The position numbers and the translations under genes were made by a program. The notes under the pieces were generated by a model. That model saw nothing but the letters and a program-made list of their open reading frames with translations. It was not told where the DNA came from and did not search any database. This document shows, in pieces, positions 25,841 to 34,188 of a DNA stretch of 37,266 bases. Positions within the stretch are counted from its first letter, which is position 1. Each line of letters begins with the position of its first letter. This DNA comes from Spirochaetota bacterium (GTDB lineage Bacteria > Spirochaetota > UBA4802 > JAFGDQ01): positions 1-37,266 of the forward strand of contig JAFGDQ010000013.1 in assembly GCA_016932015.1 (NCBI GenBank), written 5' to 3'.

Positions 25841-25888
25841 AAAAAAATAAACTGCATCCTTTTACTTCTATTACGAAGAATGCAGTTT
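25841..25888 (-). terminator. Intrinsic terminator for the HU-like gene
   Basis: 13-base arms at 25849-25861 and 25876-25888 pair with one mismatch around a 14-base loop. Read on the minus strand the hairpin is followed by T7 (the A7 run at 25841-25847), as expected for a terminator of the leftward HU-like gene. It may also stop the NfeD-like transcript coming the other way. Confidence 0.7.
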
Positions 25889-26006
25889 ACCTGGTAAAGA
25901 TTTGCTATGTCATTAGCTTTAATATATATAAAGCTGAATTGATCAATAAGTTCCGGATTTTTTGTAAGGAATAAATATTATTTTAATTAATCCTGTAATC
26001 CTGATT

Positions 26007-26375
26007 TTATTTTACTTTAGCTTTCAGTGAAGATTCTTTAAATGCTTTGCTGAATACAAATTTTGGAATTTTTGTAGCCTTCTTGGCCGGAATTTTTATT
26101 TCTTCACCTGTCATGGGATTCCTTCCAACTCTTGCTTTAGTTGCCGGCTTAATTCTGATGTATAATTTCCCCATATGACCTACAGGCACTCTCTGGCCGC
26201 TCATTGCGCCTGCATCTATTGCTTCATACAGACTTTCGATTATTTCCTTGGCTTGTTTCTTGGAAATATCGTTTTTCTCTGAAATATAATTTACAAGTGC
26301 AGATGCTGTAAATTTTTCCGGTAATTTTACTTTTTTTGCGCTGCTCTGTGCCGAGCTTTTTGTATCTTTTGCCAT
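26007..26375 (-). CDS. HU/IHF-family DNA-binding protein, N-terminally extended
   Basis: This 122-residue protein of the bacterial histone-like family bends and packages DNA. After a basic, Ser/Lys-rich extension of about 20 residues comes the HU core: FTASALVNYISEKNDISKKQ (helices), then VPVGHMGKLYIRIKPATKARVGRNPMTGEEIKIPAKKA, the beta-arm with the family's GRNP-x-TGEEI-x-IPA signature, and a C-terminal FVFSKAFKESS helix. Usual HU length is about 90, so the extension is distinctive and may add DNA contacts. GGAG precedes the ATG by 7 bases. A terminator follows at 25841-25888. It is divergent from lexA across 311 bp. Confidence 0.9.
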   Translation of the reverse strand: MAKDTKSSAQSSAKKVKLPEKFTASALVNYISEKNDISKKQAKEIIESLYEAIDAGAMSGQRVPVGHMGKLYIRIKPATKARVGRNPMTGEEIKIPAKKATKIPKFVFSKAFKESSLKAKVK

Positions 26376-26578
26376 TACTGCTCCTTCGATTGTTTTTTTT
26401 GGTAATGATGTAGATGTTTTTAATTCGTTTATACTTCTGTATTTTCCGGAATTATATATTTTTTGTCTCCGGAGATTTTTAAGAAATATTTATATCACAC
26501 ATTAGATTTTTATAACCCTGCGTAATTAGAAATTTTCCGGCTTTTTGTCAATAAGAATTGGTGTTTTTTAAAAAAATC

Positions 26579-26606
26579 TTGACTTTCAGTAAACTTCCAG
26601 TATATT
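26579..26606 (+). promoter_or_regulatory. Sigma-70-type promoter of lexA
   Basis: TTGACT (26579-26584), a 16-bp spacer, then TATATT (26601-26606) make a near-consensus promoter, with a likely transcript start near 26613. That gives a leader of about 75 bases holding the palindromes described next. Confidence 0.65.
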
Positions 26607-26649
26607 GGTATTGTAAGGTTTTAGATATTTGAGCGCCAATCAATGCAGT

Positions 26650-26675
26650 CCCGTTCGATGAGCGGGAACTAGTTC
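26650..26675 (+). promoter_or_regulatory. Candidate LexA operator palindromes in the lexA leader
   Basis: Two adjacent palindromes lie between the promoter and the start codon: CCCGTTC-GAT-GAGCGGG (one mismatched pair) and the perfect GAACTAGTTC at 26666-26675. The GAAC/GTTC half-sites resemble the Gram-positive SOS box (GAAC-N4-GTTC) with a shorter centre. Self-repression by LexA is expected for the family. Which palindrome is the true operator is uncertain, and I did not find the same site upstream of imuB. Confidence 0.5.
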
Positions 26676-26686
26676 TGTAGGAAGTT

Positions 26687-27289
26687 ATGTATTTAACTGA
26701 AAAGCAAAAACGGGTTTATAAGTTTATTAAAGAATATATAGAAGAGAATGATCTGTCTCCGAGTTATACCGAAATTAAGGAGTATTTCGGCTTTAGTTCT
26801 CTTAATGCTGTTTATGAGCATATTGATAACCTGGTAAGGAAAGGCTTCGTACAAAAAGGGTCATCTAATCAGAAGCGGAGTATTACACTTACAGGCATAT
26901 CAAAACGGGCTGTGTCTCTCCCAATGGTTGGTTTGGTCAGAGCAGGTGCGCCTATTGATGCGTATGAACTCAGGGAATATATTGATGTGCCTGAGGAGAT
27001 ACTGGCAAAGGGTGAGAATGTAGCTCTTACTGTTACAGGTAATTCAATGATTGAAAGCAGCATATGCGACGGTGATGTAATCATAGTCAGAAGGCAGAAT
27101 ACTGCTGAAAACGGCCAGATAGTGGTGGCTCTTATAAATAACCAGGCTACTGTTAAGGAAATACATTTTCATGAAAATCAAATTGAGCTTAGGCCCAGGA
27201 ATTCGGAAATGAATCCGATCTTTGTAAATTCAGATGATGATTTTCAGATTTACGGTGTGCTGGTGGGTATGTACAGAAAGTACAGGTAG
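26687..27289 (+). CDS. lexA: SOS repressor LexA
   Basis: LexA represses DNA-damage genes and cleaves itself when RecA is activated. In the 200-residue protein, residues 1-65 form the winged helix (TEKQKRVYKFIKEYIEENDL, SPSYTEIKEYFGFSSLNAVYEHI). The cleavage site is Ala86-Gly87 in VGLVRAGAPIDA. The S24 peptidase dyad is Ser120 (TGNSMIES) and Lys157 (QATVKEIH). Length is normal. AGGAAG lies just before the ATG at 26687. The promoter at 26579-26606 and the palindromes suggest autoregulation. The imuB- and dnaE2-like genes follow in the same direction after a structured 197-bp leader, as expected for an SOS mutagenesis locus. Confidence 0.95.
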   Translation: MYLTEKQKRVYKFIKEYIEENDLSPSYTEIKEYFGFSSLNAVYEHIDNLVRKGFVQKGSSNQKRSITLTGISKRAVSLPMVGLVRAGAPIDAYELREYIDVPEEILAKGENVALTVTGNSMIESSICDGDVIIVRRQNTAENGQIVVALINNQATVKEIHFHENQIELRPRNSEMNPIFVNSDDDFQIYGVLVGMYRKYR

Positions 27290-27328
27290 TATATATACGG
27301 GTTTTATTTTTACATAACATCATTCCAT

Positions 27329-27348
27329 CTCTTATCAATAGATAAGAG
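27329..27348 (+). promoter_or_regulatory. Perfect hairpin after lexA
   Basis: CTCTTATC, loop AATA, GATAAGAG form a perfect 8-bp stem, 40 bp past the lexA stop. No T run follows, so it is not a classical terminator by itself. It sits directly before the long stem of the imuB leader and is probably part of the same fold. Confidence 0.5.
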
Positions 27349-27467
27349 CCCCTCTTGCCGTTCGGACTGTATGGAAATGCAATTTTCACGCAATCATGAA
27401 CAATAAAATTGTCTGGAATCAGCAGCATAAATTTTTACACAGTCCGAATGGCAGGAGGGACTTTTTT
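27349..27467 (+). promoter_or_regulatory. Long RNA stem and T-run: candidate attenuator before imuB
   Basis: Arms 27350-27370 and 27439-27459 can pair over 21 positions as RNA: 19 Watson-Crick and 2 G-U pairs, with no mismatch. The 68-base loop contains an inner stem (CAATTTT with AAAATTG) and a possible 11-codon peptide starting at ATG 27371. The right arm is followed by A-C-T6 (27462-27467), as in an intrinsic terminator. A rival small hairpin pairs GGAGG (27454-27458) with CCTCC (27468-27472), just before the imuB ribosome site GGAG (27474-27477). This layout suits a terminator/antiterminator switch or control of translation. The trigger is unknown. Confidence 0.6.
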
Positions 27468-27486
27468 CCTCCCGGAGTTTTACGAT

Positions 27487-28629
27487 ATGAGAAGTTTTAC
27501 CAGGAAGATTATTTTTATAAATATTCCTCATATTTTTATTGAGGCTGAAAAACTGCGCTGTAAGTGGAGTGATGATACCCAATGCGTAATCGCAAGCGGA
27601 GAATCGCGTACGAGCCTCATAATAGACGCGCCTGATGATTTGCGACCGGCTGTTGTAAGAGGTATGTTCCTGAAGGATATTAAAAAGCGTATCAACGTTA
27701 TTACAGCTGATTTTGATTATATGAATAAAATAAACAGGATGATTATGGATCATCTTAAGAATTATTCCATAACTGTTGAATGCGATTACTCAGGAGGGTT
27801 CTATATTGACCTTACAGGTACTGAAAGGCTGTTCGGGAGAGTAATGGACACATGCGGGAAAATAATATCTGAACTTGGAAGCTTTTACTGTTTTAACGCT
27901 CAAATAGGCGCAGGAGGCAATAAGCTTGTTTCATACATGGCGGCAAAGATAACAGGAAGCAATTCGGTATATGAGATAGACAGAAATTCTGAGAGTATGT
28001 TTCTTGCTCCCGCGAAAATAGATTATCTTCCGGATATTCCTTCAGAAGTCAAGCGCGAGGTACTGTCCAGCTATAATATTCAGACAATAAGCGACCTGAG
28101 CGCGTTTTCAAAGTCTGATCTTAAAACACTGTTTAAAAAACACGGTGATATTTTATATTCCTATTCAAGAAATATTGCCCCTGACTGCATAAGCGCAGCA
28201 AAAGAGGAGAGGGTATTGAACCGCTCTCTGGTGCTTTCGGACAAAGCCAATGATGATGCTGTTATCCGTAGACGTTTCTTTCATCTTGTTTCAGAGCTGT
28301 GTCAGGAAATGCGCAGGCAGGATATCTTTCCTCTCTATTTTGAGCTGAAGATAATATACAGGGATCATTATAAGTATGCCAGAAGCGGGCGTATAAACGA
28401 TCCGACTTTCATTGAAAGAAAACTTTATACGCTTCTGCTTCCTTATCTTGAAAGCGCCCTTTCAAGAAGGACGATTGTTAAAAAGATCATGCTGTGCTTT
28501 TATAATTTTATTCCTGCAGCAGTTCAGGAAAGCCTGTTCTCCGAAGAAGATAAGGATTTAAAACTCTCCCGTGCTTTTGATTCAATAAGAGATAAATTCG
28601 GCAAAAGGGCTATTTTTTTTGCTGAATGA
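27487..28629 (+). CDS. imuB: ImuB-like inactive Y-family DNA polymerase
   Basis: This 380-residue protein has the Y-family (DinB/UmuC) plan but lost the catalytic carboxylates. The first strand reads IIFINIPHIFIEAEKL where polymerases have HIDMDAFYASVE, and the palm motif reads YSGGFYIDLTGTERLFG where S-x-DE is needed. The finger/thumb region continues with AQIGAGGNKLVSYMAAK and a helix-hairpin-helix segment (IQTISDLSAFSKSDLKTLF). Near the C-terminus QESLF fits the beta-clamp-binding pentapeptide, followed by the usual DSIRDKFGKRAI end. This is the signature of ImuB, an adaptor for DnaE2 in SOS mutagenesis. The start at 27487 has GGAG 9 bases upstream. Its stop overlaps the dnaE2 start by 4 bp. 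Usual ImuB proteins have a longer C-terminus. Confidence 0.82.
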   Translation: MRSFTRKIIFINIPHIFIEAEKLRCKWSDDTQCVIASGESRTSLIIDAPDDLRPAVVRGMFLKDIKKRINVITADFDYMNKINRMIMDHLKNYSITVECDYSGGFYIDLTGTERLFGRVMDTCGKIISELGSFYCFNAQIGAGGNKLVSYMAAKITGSNSVYEIDRNSESMFLAPAKIDYLPDIPSEVKREVLSSYNIQTISDLSAFSKSDLKTLFKKHGDILYSYSRNIAPDCISAAKEERVLNRSLVLSDKANDDAVIRRRFFHLVSELCQEMRRQDIFPLYFELKIIYRDHYKYARSGRINDPTFIERKLYTLLLPYLESALSRRTIVKKIMLCFYNFIPAAVQESLFSEEDKDLKLSRAFDSIRDKFGKRAIFFAE

Positions 28630-31601
28630 GTGCCGGAGTTATGAATTTTGTATTTATTGAAAATCATTCCGTATATTCTCTGTGCGAGGGGACCATATTC
28701 ATAAGCGAGCTTGCATCCTACGCGGAAAAAAATAATTTTACTTATCTCTCCATATGCGACACAAACGGATTCTACGGAATCATGCACTTCATTGATGCCT
28801 GCAAAGAGCATAATCTTATACCGGTTGTCTGTGCCGGGATAAAAAGCAAGTCGTTTAACGGCATACTTGTCGCGAGAAGCATGAGAGGCTACTCAAGGAT
28901 ATGTAATTATATTACGCAGGTTCATTTGAACCCTGATTTTAACCTGAAAGAACAGCTGGCGAAAAATAGTGATGATTATTACATAATTACCGGAGACCGG
29001 GATATTATAGAAACAAAAAATTCCAATGTGTATGCGGAAGTGAATGCTCTGGCTGATAATCATTTTGAAGATTACAGATACGCTAAAAAAAACGGCATAA
29101 AGCCTGTGCTTATATATCCTGTATATTTTATAAACGGCGGATATGACAGTCATAAAATGCTCAGGGCTGTGTATTATAATAAGAAGCTGTCCGCTCTCGG
29201 CAAAAATGATGTCCAGCAGCCTGACGCATGTTTTATTCCGGAAGAGGAGATAATATCAAGATTTTCTCATATGCAGGACGCGGTAGCTAATTCCGTAAAG
29301 ATTGCGGAAACTTCCGCGTTTGAGTTTACTGCGGGCGCTCCCATTTTTCCTGTGTATTCGGACGATTCATTCAATATCCTGCGCAATATGTGTTATGAAA
29401 ATATTCCTGCAAGGTATGAAAAATTAACTCCTGAGATAACCACGAGGCTTGAGAAAGAGCTGGGTATAATAAAGAGTAAAGGCTTTGCCGACTATTTTCT
29501 CGTGGTGCAGGACATTGTTAAGCAGACAATCTATACATGCGGAAGAGGATCTGCCGCTGCGTCGCTTGTATCCTATCTTCTTTTTATTACACACGTGGAT
29601 CCCATAAAGCACAATCTGTTTTTCGAGAGATTCATAAACGAAGGTCGGAAAGACCCGCCTGATATAGACATAGATTTCCCATGGGATGTCAGGGACGGAA
29701 TTATAGATTATATATTCAGGAGATATTCTCCTGACAATGTGGCCATGGTGTCCAACCATATTACTTTTTCAGTGCGTTCCTCGGTACGGGAGATAGCTAA
29801 AGTACACGGACTTCCCGAGCAGGACATAAACAGGATAACAAAGAATATCGGGTTTTATTATAACAGAAACAGTGATGACTATGAAAATTATTCAAAAAAT
29901 AAATACAGTAACGGCGGCGAAGGCGGAGACAGCGACGGCTGGATGGATATATACAGACAGGCTGTGGATATAAGCGGTATGGTGCGCTATATGTCCGTGC
30001 ATTGCGGAGGAGTTGTTATTACTCCTAAGCCTGTGCGCTATTATATTCCTGTTGAGGAAGCTGCAAAGGGCGTAAACATTATTCAGCTCGAAAAAGACCA
30101 GGCTGAGGATTTCGGTTTTGTAAAGATTGATGTGCTCGGCAACAGAAGCCTTGCTGTTGTAAGGGACGCTCTTCAACTCATAAAAGAGCATTATGGTACC
30201 GACATCCGCTACGAAAATTTTAATCCGATTAATGATAAGAAAACCATAAACATGCTCGCTGCAGGTGAAAGCATGGGAGTGTTTTATGTTGAGTCTCCTG
30301 CCATGAGGCAGCTTCAGAAAAAATCCGGAAAAGGCGACTACGACCATCTGGTAATGCATTCATCCATAATCCGTCCGGCAGCTAACAAATGGATAAACGA
30401 ATATCTGGAAAGACTGAGGGGCAAGCCGTACAAGGGCCTGGTTCCCGGCATGGAAGAGCTTTTGAAAGATAGCTACGGCATAATGTGCTATCAGGAGGAT
30501 ATAACAAAAATAGCGATGTATATAGCCGGATTTTCTCTGAGCGAGGGAGAGGAGCTGCGTAAAGTAATATCAAAAAGAAGCAAACAGAAAAGGAAGCTGC
30601 AGCTGAAGGAAAAGCTGTATGAAAATCTTAAGAAGAAGGGCATTCATCTGAAAATTATTGATGAATTGTGGGAGATGATTGAGTCTTTTTCCGGGTACAG
30701 TTTCTGCAAACCTCACAGCGCTTCATATGCCCTGCTGTCCTTCAAGGCATGCTATTTGAAAGCTCATTATCCTGCGGAGTTCATGGGAGCCGTGCTGAAA
30801 AATCAGGGAGGGTTTTATTCTCCTCTTGCGTATATATCCGAATCAAGGCGCATGGGACTGAAGATCGCAGCTCCTGACATTAATATGAGCAGGTATGAGT
30901 ATTTCGGGAAAAGAGACAGCGTGTTTATAGGTTTTATGCAGATAAAGAATCTTTCATATAAAGCTGTTCAGTCGTTTATTGGAGAAAGAGAGAGGAACGG
31001 GCTGTACAGAAATCTTAATGACTTCCTGAGGCGTTCAGAAGTAGGGCAGTCTGATGCTGAAATACTTGTGAAAGCCGGATGCTTCTCAGGTATTGAAAAA
31101 CATAATCAGCCTCAGCTGCTTTTTATCATACGCCGCTTCTTTGACGGCAGTCAGCCGGCAGCAGGAAAGGAATTATTTCACGGCGCTTTGTATCCTGATA
31201 TTGTTCCGCCTCCAATGCGAGATATTCCTGATGAGCAGAAACTGATGCAGGAAATGGAACTGTATGACTCGTTTATTTCAATTCATCCGATGACATTTTA
31301 CAGACAGAGAATCAAAACCGGAGTCATTTTTGCGAAGGATCTGGAACGGTTTAAAAAGAAGCGGGTCAGGATTGCGGGAATATTTATAACATCAAAGACT
31401 GTTATGACAAAAGATAATGATCTTATGAAGTTCGTAAGCTTTGAGGATGAAACCGGAATATTTGAGACGGTCTTTTTCCCGAAGATCTACAGGAAATTCG
31501 CGCTTATGCTTTCTTATCAGAGGCCTTATATTATAAGCGGCATTGTTGATGTTGAGTTTGATACGATTATTCTGAATGTGAATGATATTGCTATAGCTTA
31601 G
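28626..31601 (+). CDS. dnaE2: Error-prone DNA polymerase III alpha subunit (DnaE2/ImuC-like)
   Basis: This 991-residue C-family polymerase carries an N-terminal PHP-like domain with decayed metal residues (IENHSVYSLCEG and ICDTNGFYG in place of LH-x-HS-x-YS and TDH). The palm reads CGRGSAAASLVSY at 305-318 and DPPDIDIDFPWDVRDGI at 343-359 with the catalytic Asp pair. YGIMCYQEDI, then EELRKVISKR and FCKPHSASYALLSFKACYLKAHYP are typical DnaE motifs. The C-terminus holds a helix-hairpin-helix and an OB-fold (KKRVRIAGIFITSKTVMTKD). It lacks the tau-binding tail of replicative DnaE and is short, as DnaE2 proteins are. With LexA and ImuB it should copy past DNA lesions. Coupled to imuB by ATGA. Confidence 0.88.
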   Translation: MSAGVMNFVFIENHSVYSLCEGTIFISELASYAEKNNFTYLSICDTNGFYGIMHFIDACKEHNLIPVVCAGIKSKSFNGILVARSMRGYSRICNYITQVHLNPDFNLKEQLAKNSDDYYIITGDRDIIETKNSNVYAEVNALADNHFEDYRYAKKNGIKPVLIYPVYFINGGYDSHKMLRAVYYNKKLSALGKNDVQQPDACFIPEEEIISRFSHMQDAVANSVKIAETSAFEFTAGAPIFPVYSDDSFNILRNMCYENIPARYEKLTPEITTRLEKELGIIKSKGFADYFLVVQDIVKQTIYTCGRGSAAASLVSYLLFITHVDPIKHNLFFERFINEGRKDPPDIDIDFPWDVRDGIIDYIFRRYSPDNVAMVSNHITFSVRSSVREIAKVHGLPEQDINRITKNIGFYYNRNSDDYENYSKNKYSNGGEGGDSDGWMDIYRQAVDISGMVRYMSVHCGGVVITPKPVRYYIPVEEAAKGVNIIQLEKDQAEDFGFVKIDVLGNRSLAVVRDALQLIKEHYGTDIRYENFNPINDKKTINMLAAGESMGVFYVESPAMRQLQKKSGKGDYDHLVMHSSIIRPAANKWINEYLERLRGKPYKGLVPGMEELLKDSYGIMCYQEDITKIAMYIAGFSLSEGEELRKVISKRSKQKRKLQLKEKLYENLKKKGIHLKIIDELWEMIESFSGYSFCKPHSASYALLSFKACYLKAHYPAEFMGAVLKNQGGFYSPLAYISESRRMGLKIAAPDINMSRYEYFGKRDSVFIGFMQIKNLSYKAVQSFIGERERNGLYRNLNDFLRRSEVGQSDAEILVKAGCFSGIEKHNQPQLLFIIRRFFDGSQPAAGKELFHGALYPDIVPPPMRDIPDEQKLMQEMELYDSFISIHPMTFYRQRIKTGVIFAKDLERFKKKRVRIAGIFITSKTVMTKDNDLMKFVSFEDETGIFETVFFPKIYRKFALMLSYQRPYIISGIVDVEFDTIILNVNDIAIA

Positions 31602-31615
31602 CTGCTTGTAGTTCG

Positions 31616-31649
31616 TGATAATTATGAAAAAGAGGTATCAGAATTATCA
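31616..31649. terminator. Hairpin at the convergent dnaE2/pyrBI junction
   Basis: TGATAATT (31616-31623) pairs exactly with AATTATCA (31642-31649) around an 18-base loop and covers the pyrBI stop. The genes converge with 45 bp between them. It is a weak AT-rich stem. Confidence 0.35.
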
Positions 31650-33209
31650 TACGTCCCAGATATCCTGGAATTCATGAATGTGTTCGCAGTATTTGCATAT
31701 GAAACGGGATTCGTCCGCTCTGTGGAATTCCGGCCATACCATTTCCTGGTGAGCGGGATGAGAGACGCAGTTTTCGTTTTTGCACGAGATCTCGTCAAAA
31801 TTATAAACTTTAGGCGGCATATGAAGCCTGTATTTATTAAGAATTCTGCCGTCTTTTATAATATTCAAAGTTGATCCCGGAGCAATTGCCGCAAGCATTT
31901 TTATCTGTTTTTTGTCAAATGAAAGAACTTCTGGCAGGGATATCATTCCCTTGTATAAGTCTTCAGAGTGGGAATTATAAACTCCGTGTGAACTTATCAG
32001 GTTGAGTTTCATAATATGTCTGATCTTGTCTATCTGATTCCATATGGTTGCAAGGTCATGCCCTCTGCCGATATGATCAATTACGATTCCGTTTTCAACA
32101 GGTTTTATGCCGATTTTGTAACCGTTTTTCTTTTTGAAATTAATCTCAGCTTCTTGAATAAAATTATCATTTAAATCATTAATCGCCGGCTGTGTTCCTT
32201 TGAAGTCCGCTCCCAGTTTATCAGTAAGCATTGCGATTTCAATTATTCTTGTAAAATATCCGTTAATTGCCTGATTGTCCCAGGCGTTAATTTTTGTTGA
32301 GTCCAGGAACTGAGGTATTGTGGGATGAGTCCGGTTGCGCGGCAATGGGTGATAAAAACGGGCATCTTCAGGAAGCCTGTCCAGAAAATCCCGGGAAAAA
32401 GTTACAGACGATATGAGATAATCCGCTTTCTCCAGTATCTGGTCTCCCATGCGCTCGAGCTGAAGCCTTGTAAAGTACCAGATTTTTGCGATATTTTTCT
32501 GTGCAAGATATTCCTCTATAGATTCAAAAATACGTATATCATATCCGTTATGTTTCATTTTATCTTTATAGTCTTCAGGCAGTTGAAGGAGGTCAGGGGC
32601 AATAAGGTCAACGTGAATTTCATTAAATACTTTCAGCCCGTCAGCTTTTGAGTGAATTGTCCTTCCGTGATACAAATCCCCGACAAGGGCAATATGTATT
32701 GAACTCCTGTCCCAGTTCTTCTGTTCAAGAAAGCTGAATTCATCCAGGAATTCCTGTGTAGGATGTTCATGTTTTCCGTCTCCGGCATTTATAAATGAAG
32801 GCCTGGAATATCCTATCCTGTCCGCATAATCGCCTATAGCTGATTCCAGCCATCGGCAAACACCCTCGAGTTTTGTCCTGATGATGAATAATGAGTTATC
32901 GCTGTAGCCGAAAAGCATCCTGATCGTATCTGTAATGCTTTCTTTTTTGTTAAAGGAGGATGTTGATACATCAAAGACGTTAACTTTCGCGTTATGAAAT
33001 TTTGCGGCATTTACAAATGATTCCTTTGTCCGCGTGCTGTCCTCCAGAAACATCAGATAGATGCCGAAATCCGGATCAGAAAGCTTAAATTTTGAAATAT
33101 TTTTTTTGTCCCTTATAGCTTCTTTCAGCTCTTTTGTCTTTTCATATAGATAAATCTGCTCATCCACTGAAAAATCATTAACAACCGTCAGGCTTCTGCC
33201 TTTGAACAT
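31647..33209 (-). CDS. pyrBI: Fused aspartate carbamoyltransferase PyrB-PyrI
   Basis: The enzyme makes N-carbamoyl-aspartate, the committed step of pyrimidine synthesis. The 520-residue chain joins the catalytic subunit (about 1-350) to the zinc-containing regulatory subunit (about 365-520). Catalytic landmarks are EDSTRTKESF at 56-65 (carbamoyl-phosphate loop), GDGKHEHPTQEFLDEF, ALVGDLYHGRTIHS and FYHPLPRNRTHPT. The PyrI part has IDHIGRGHDLATIW (nucleotide-binding strand) and four zinc cysteines, C476, C481, C505 and C508 (C-x4-C...C-x2-C). Fused PyrBI chains are known in Treponema-like and Thermotoga bacteria. Feedback control by nucleotides is therefore likely. It is divergent from the FAH-family gene. 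Confidence 0.92.
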   Translation of the reverse strand: MFKGRSLTVVNDFSVDEQIYLYEKTKELKEAIRDKKNISKFKLSDPDFGIYLMFLEDSTRTKESFVNAAKFHNAKVNVFDVSTSSFNKKESITDTIRMLFGYSDNSLFIIRTKLEGVCRWLESAIGDYADRIGYSRPSFINAGDGKHEHPTQEFLDEFSFLEQKNWDRSSIHIALVGDLYHGRTIHSKADGLKVFNEIHVDLIAPDLLQLPEDYKDKMKHNGYDIRIFESIEEYLAQKNIAKIWYFTRLQLERMGDQILEKADYLISSVTFSRDFLDRLPEDARFYHPLPRNRTHPTIPQFLDSTKINAWDNQAINGYFTRIIEIAMLTDKLGADFKGTQPAINDLNDNFIQEAEINFKKKNGYKIGIKPVENGIVIDHIGRGHDLATIWNQIDKIRHIMKLNLISSHGVYNSHSEDLYKGMISLPEVLSFDKKQIKMLAAIAPGSTLNIIKDGRILNKYRLHMPPKVYNFDEISCKNENCVSHPAHQEMVWPEFHRADESRFICKYCEHIHEFQDIWDV

Positions 33210-33390
33210 GTACTTTCCTCCGAATTTCTGATAAATAATTAATGTATGAGCATTAAGTTTTCAAGCATATTTTTTATAAACCTGCGGAAAGGGAAATAAT
33301 CTATGTCTAAAAAAAGCTTGCAAATGCATCAAAACGCGGGCTTTATTTATGAGGTAAAGGAATCCAATTCAATATTACAGGTAACAGCAT

Positions 33391-34188
33391 ATGCGTATAA
33401 TCCGCTTTCTTGATAATGACAATAAAATTTATTTCGGCACTGATTATGAAAATGATACAGCTGTCCGTTTAGAGGGGGATCTGTTCGGGGAGCTGAAGCA
33501 AACCGGGCAGAAGGTTATGGTAAAAAAACTGCTTGCGCCGCTTGTTCCGGCCGCAATTTTCTGTATCGGGTTGAACTATAAAGAACACGCGGGAGAGACA
33601 GGCTTTCAGCTGCCGGATTATCCTGCCCTGTTTATGAAAAATCCGGCATCTGTTACAAATCCGGGTGATCCTGTCGTAATTCCCAAAGTGTGCCTGGATA
33701 AACCGGAAGTTGATTATGAAATTGAACTTGCTGTGATAATAGGGAAACAGGCAAAGGATGTGCCTGTCTCAGAGGCCCTTGATTATATACTGGGCTATAC
33801 TATTGCAAACGATGTATCCGCCAGGCGATGGCAGAAAAAAGCAGGAGGCGGGCAATGGGTCAGGGGCAAGAGTTATGATACGTTCTGTCCTGTCGGGCCT
33901 GCAATTGCCACAAAAGATGAAATTCCCGATCCTCAGAATCTTTCCCTTCAGTGTATGCTTAATGATGAAGTAATGCAGGACTCCAGTACTTCAAATATGA
34001 TTTATTCGGTTGCTGAGCTTATATCATATCTGTCTCAGGACACTACTCTGCTTCCGGGGACACTTGTTTTAACAGGAACTCCTGATGGGGTGGGCTATGT
34101 AAGAACTCCTCCTGTTTTTCTTAAAAAAGGGGATATACTAAAATTGAAGATAGAAAAACTGGGAATGCTATCAAATCCTGTTTTATGA
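33391..34188 (+). CDS. Fumarylacetoacetate hydrolase (FAH) family enzyme
   Basis: This 265-residue cytosolic metal-dependent hydrolase or isomerase belongs to the FAH fold. The core opens with IFCIGLNYKEHAGETGFQLP. The metal ligands are Glu110 and Glu112 (VDYEIELAVIIG) and Asp141 (ANDVSARRWQ), and the later KSYDTFCPVGPAI and GTLVLTGTPDGVGYVR loops are standard. Relatives include 5-carboxymethyl-2-hydroxymuconate isomerase, acylpyruvate hydrolase (FAHD1-like) and oxaloacetate decarboxylase; an acylpyruvase/oxaloacetate clean-up role is the most common for single genes like this one. No aromatic catabolism genes surround it, so I give no gene symbol. Confidence 0.87.
   Translation: MRIIRFLDNDNKIYFGTDYENDTAVRLEGDLFGELKQTGQKVMVKKLLAPLVPAAIFCIGLNYKEHAGETGFQLPDYPALFMKNPASVTNPGDPVVIPKVCLDKPEVDYEIELAVIIGKQAKDVPVSEALDYILGYTIANDVSARRWQKKAGGGQWVRGKSYDTFCPVGPAIATKDEIPDPQNLSLQCMLNDEVMQDSSTSNMIYSVAELISYLSQDTTLLPGTLVLTGTPDGVGYVRTPPVFLKKGDILKLKIEKLGMLSNPVL

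Noticed and set aside
27409-27486. Starting imuB at a TTG at 27409
   Set aside because: The added residues lie inside the structured leader, lack a ribosome site and do not align with Y-family proteins; the ATG at 27487 has GGAG 9 bases upstream.
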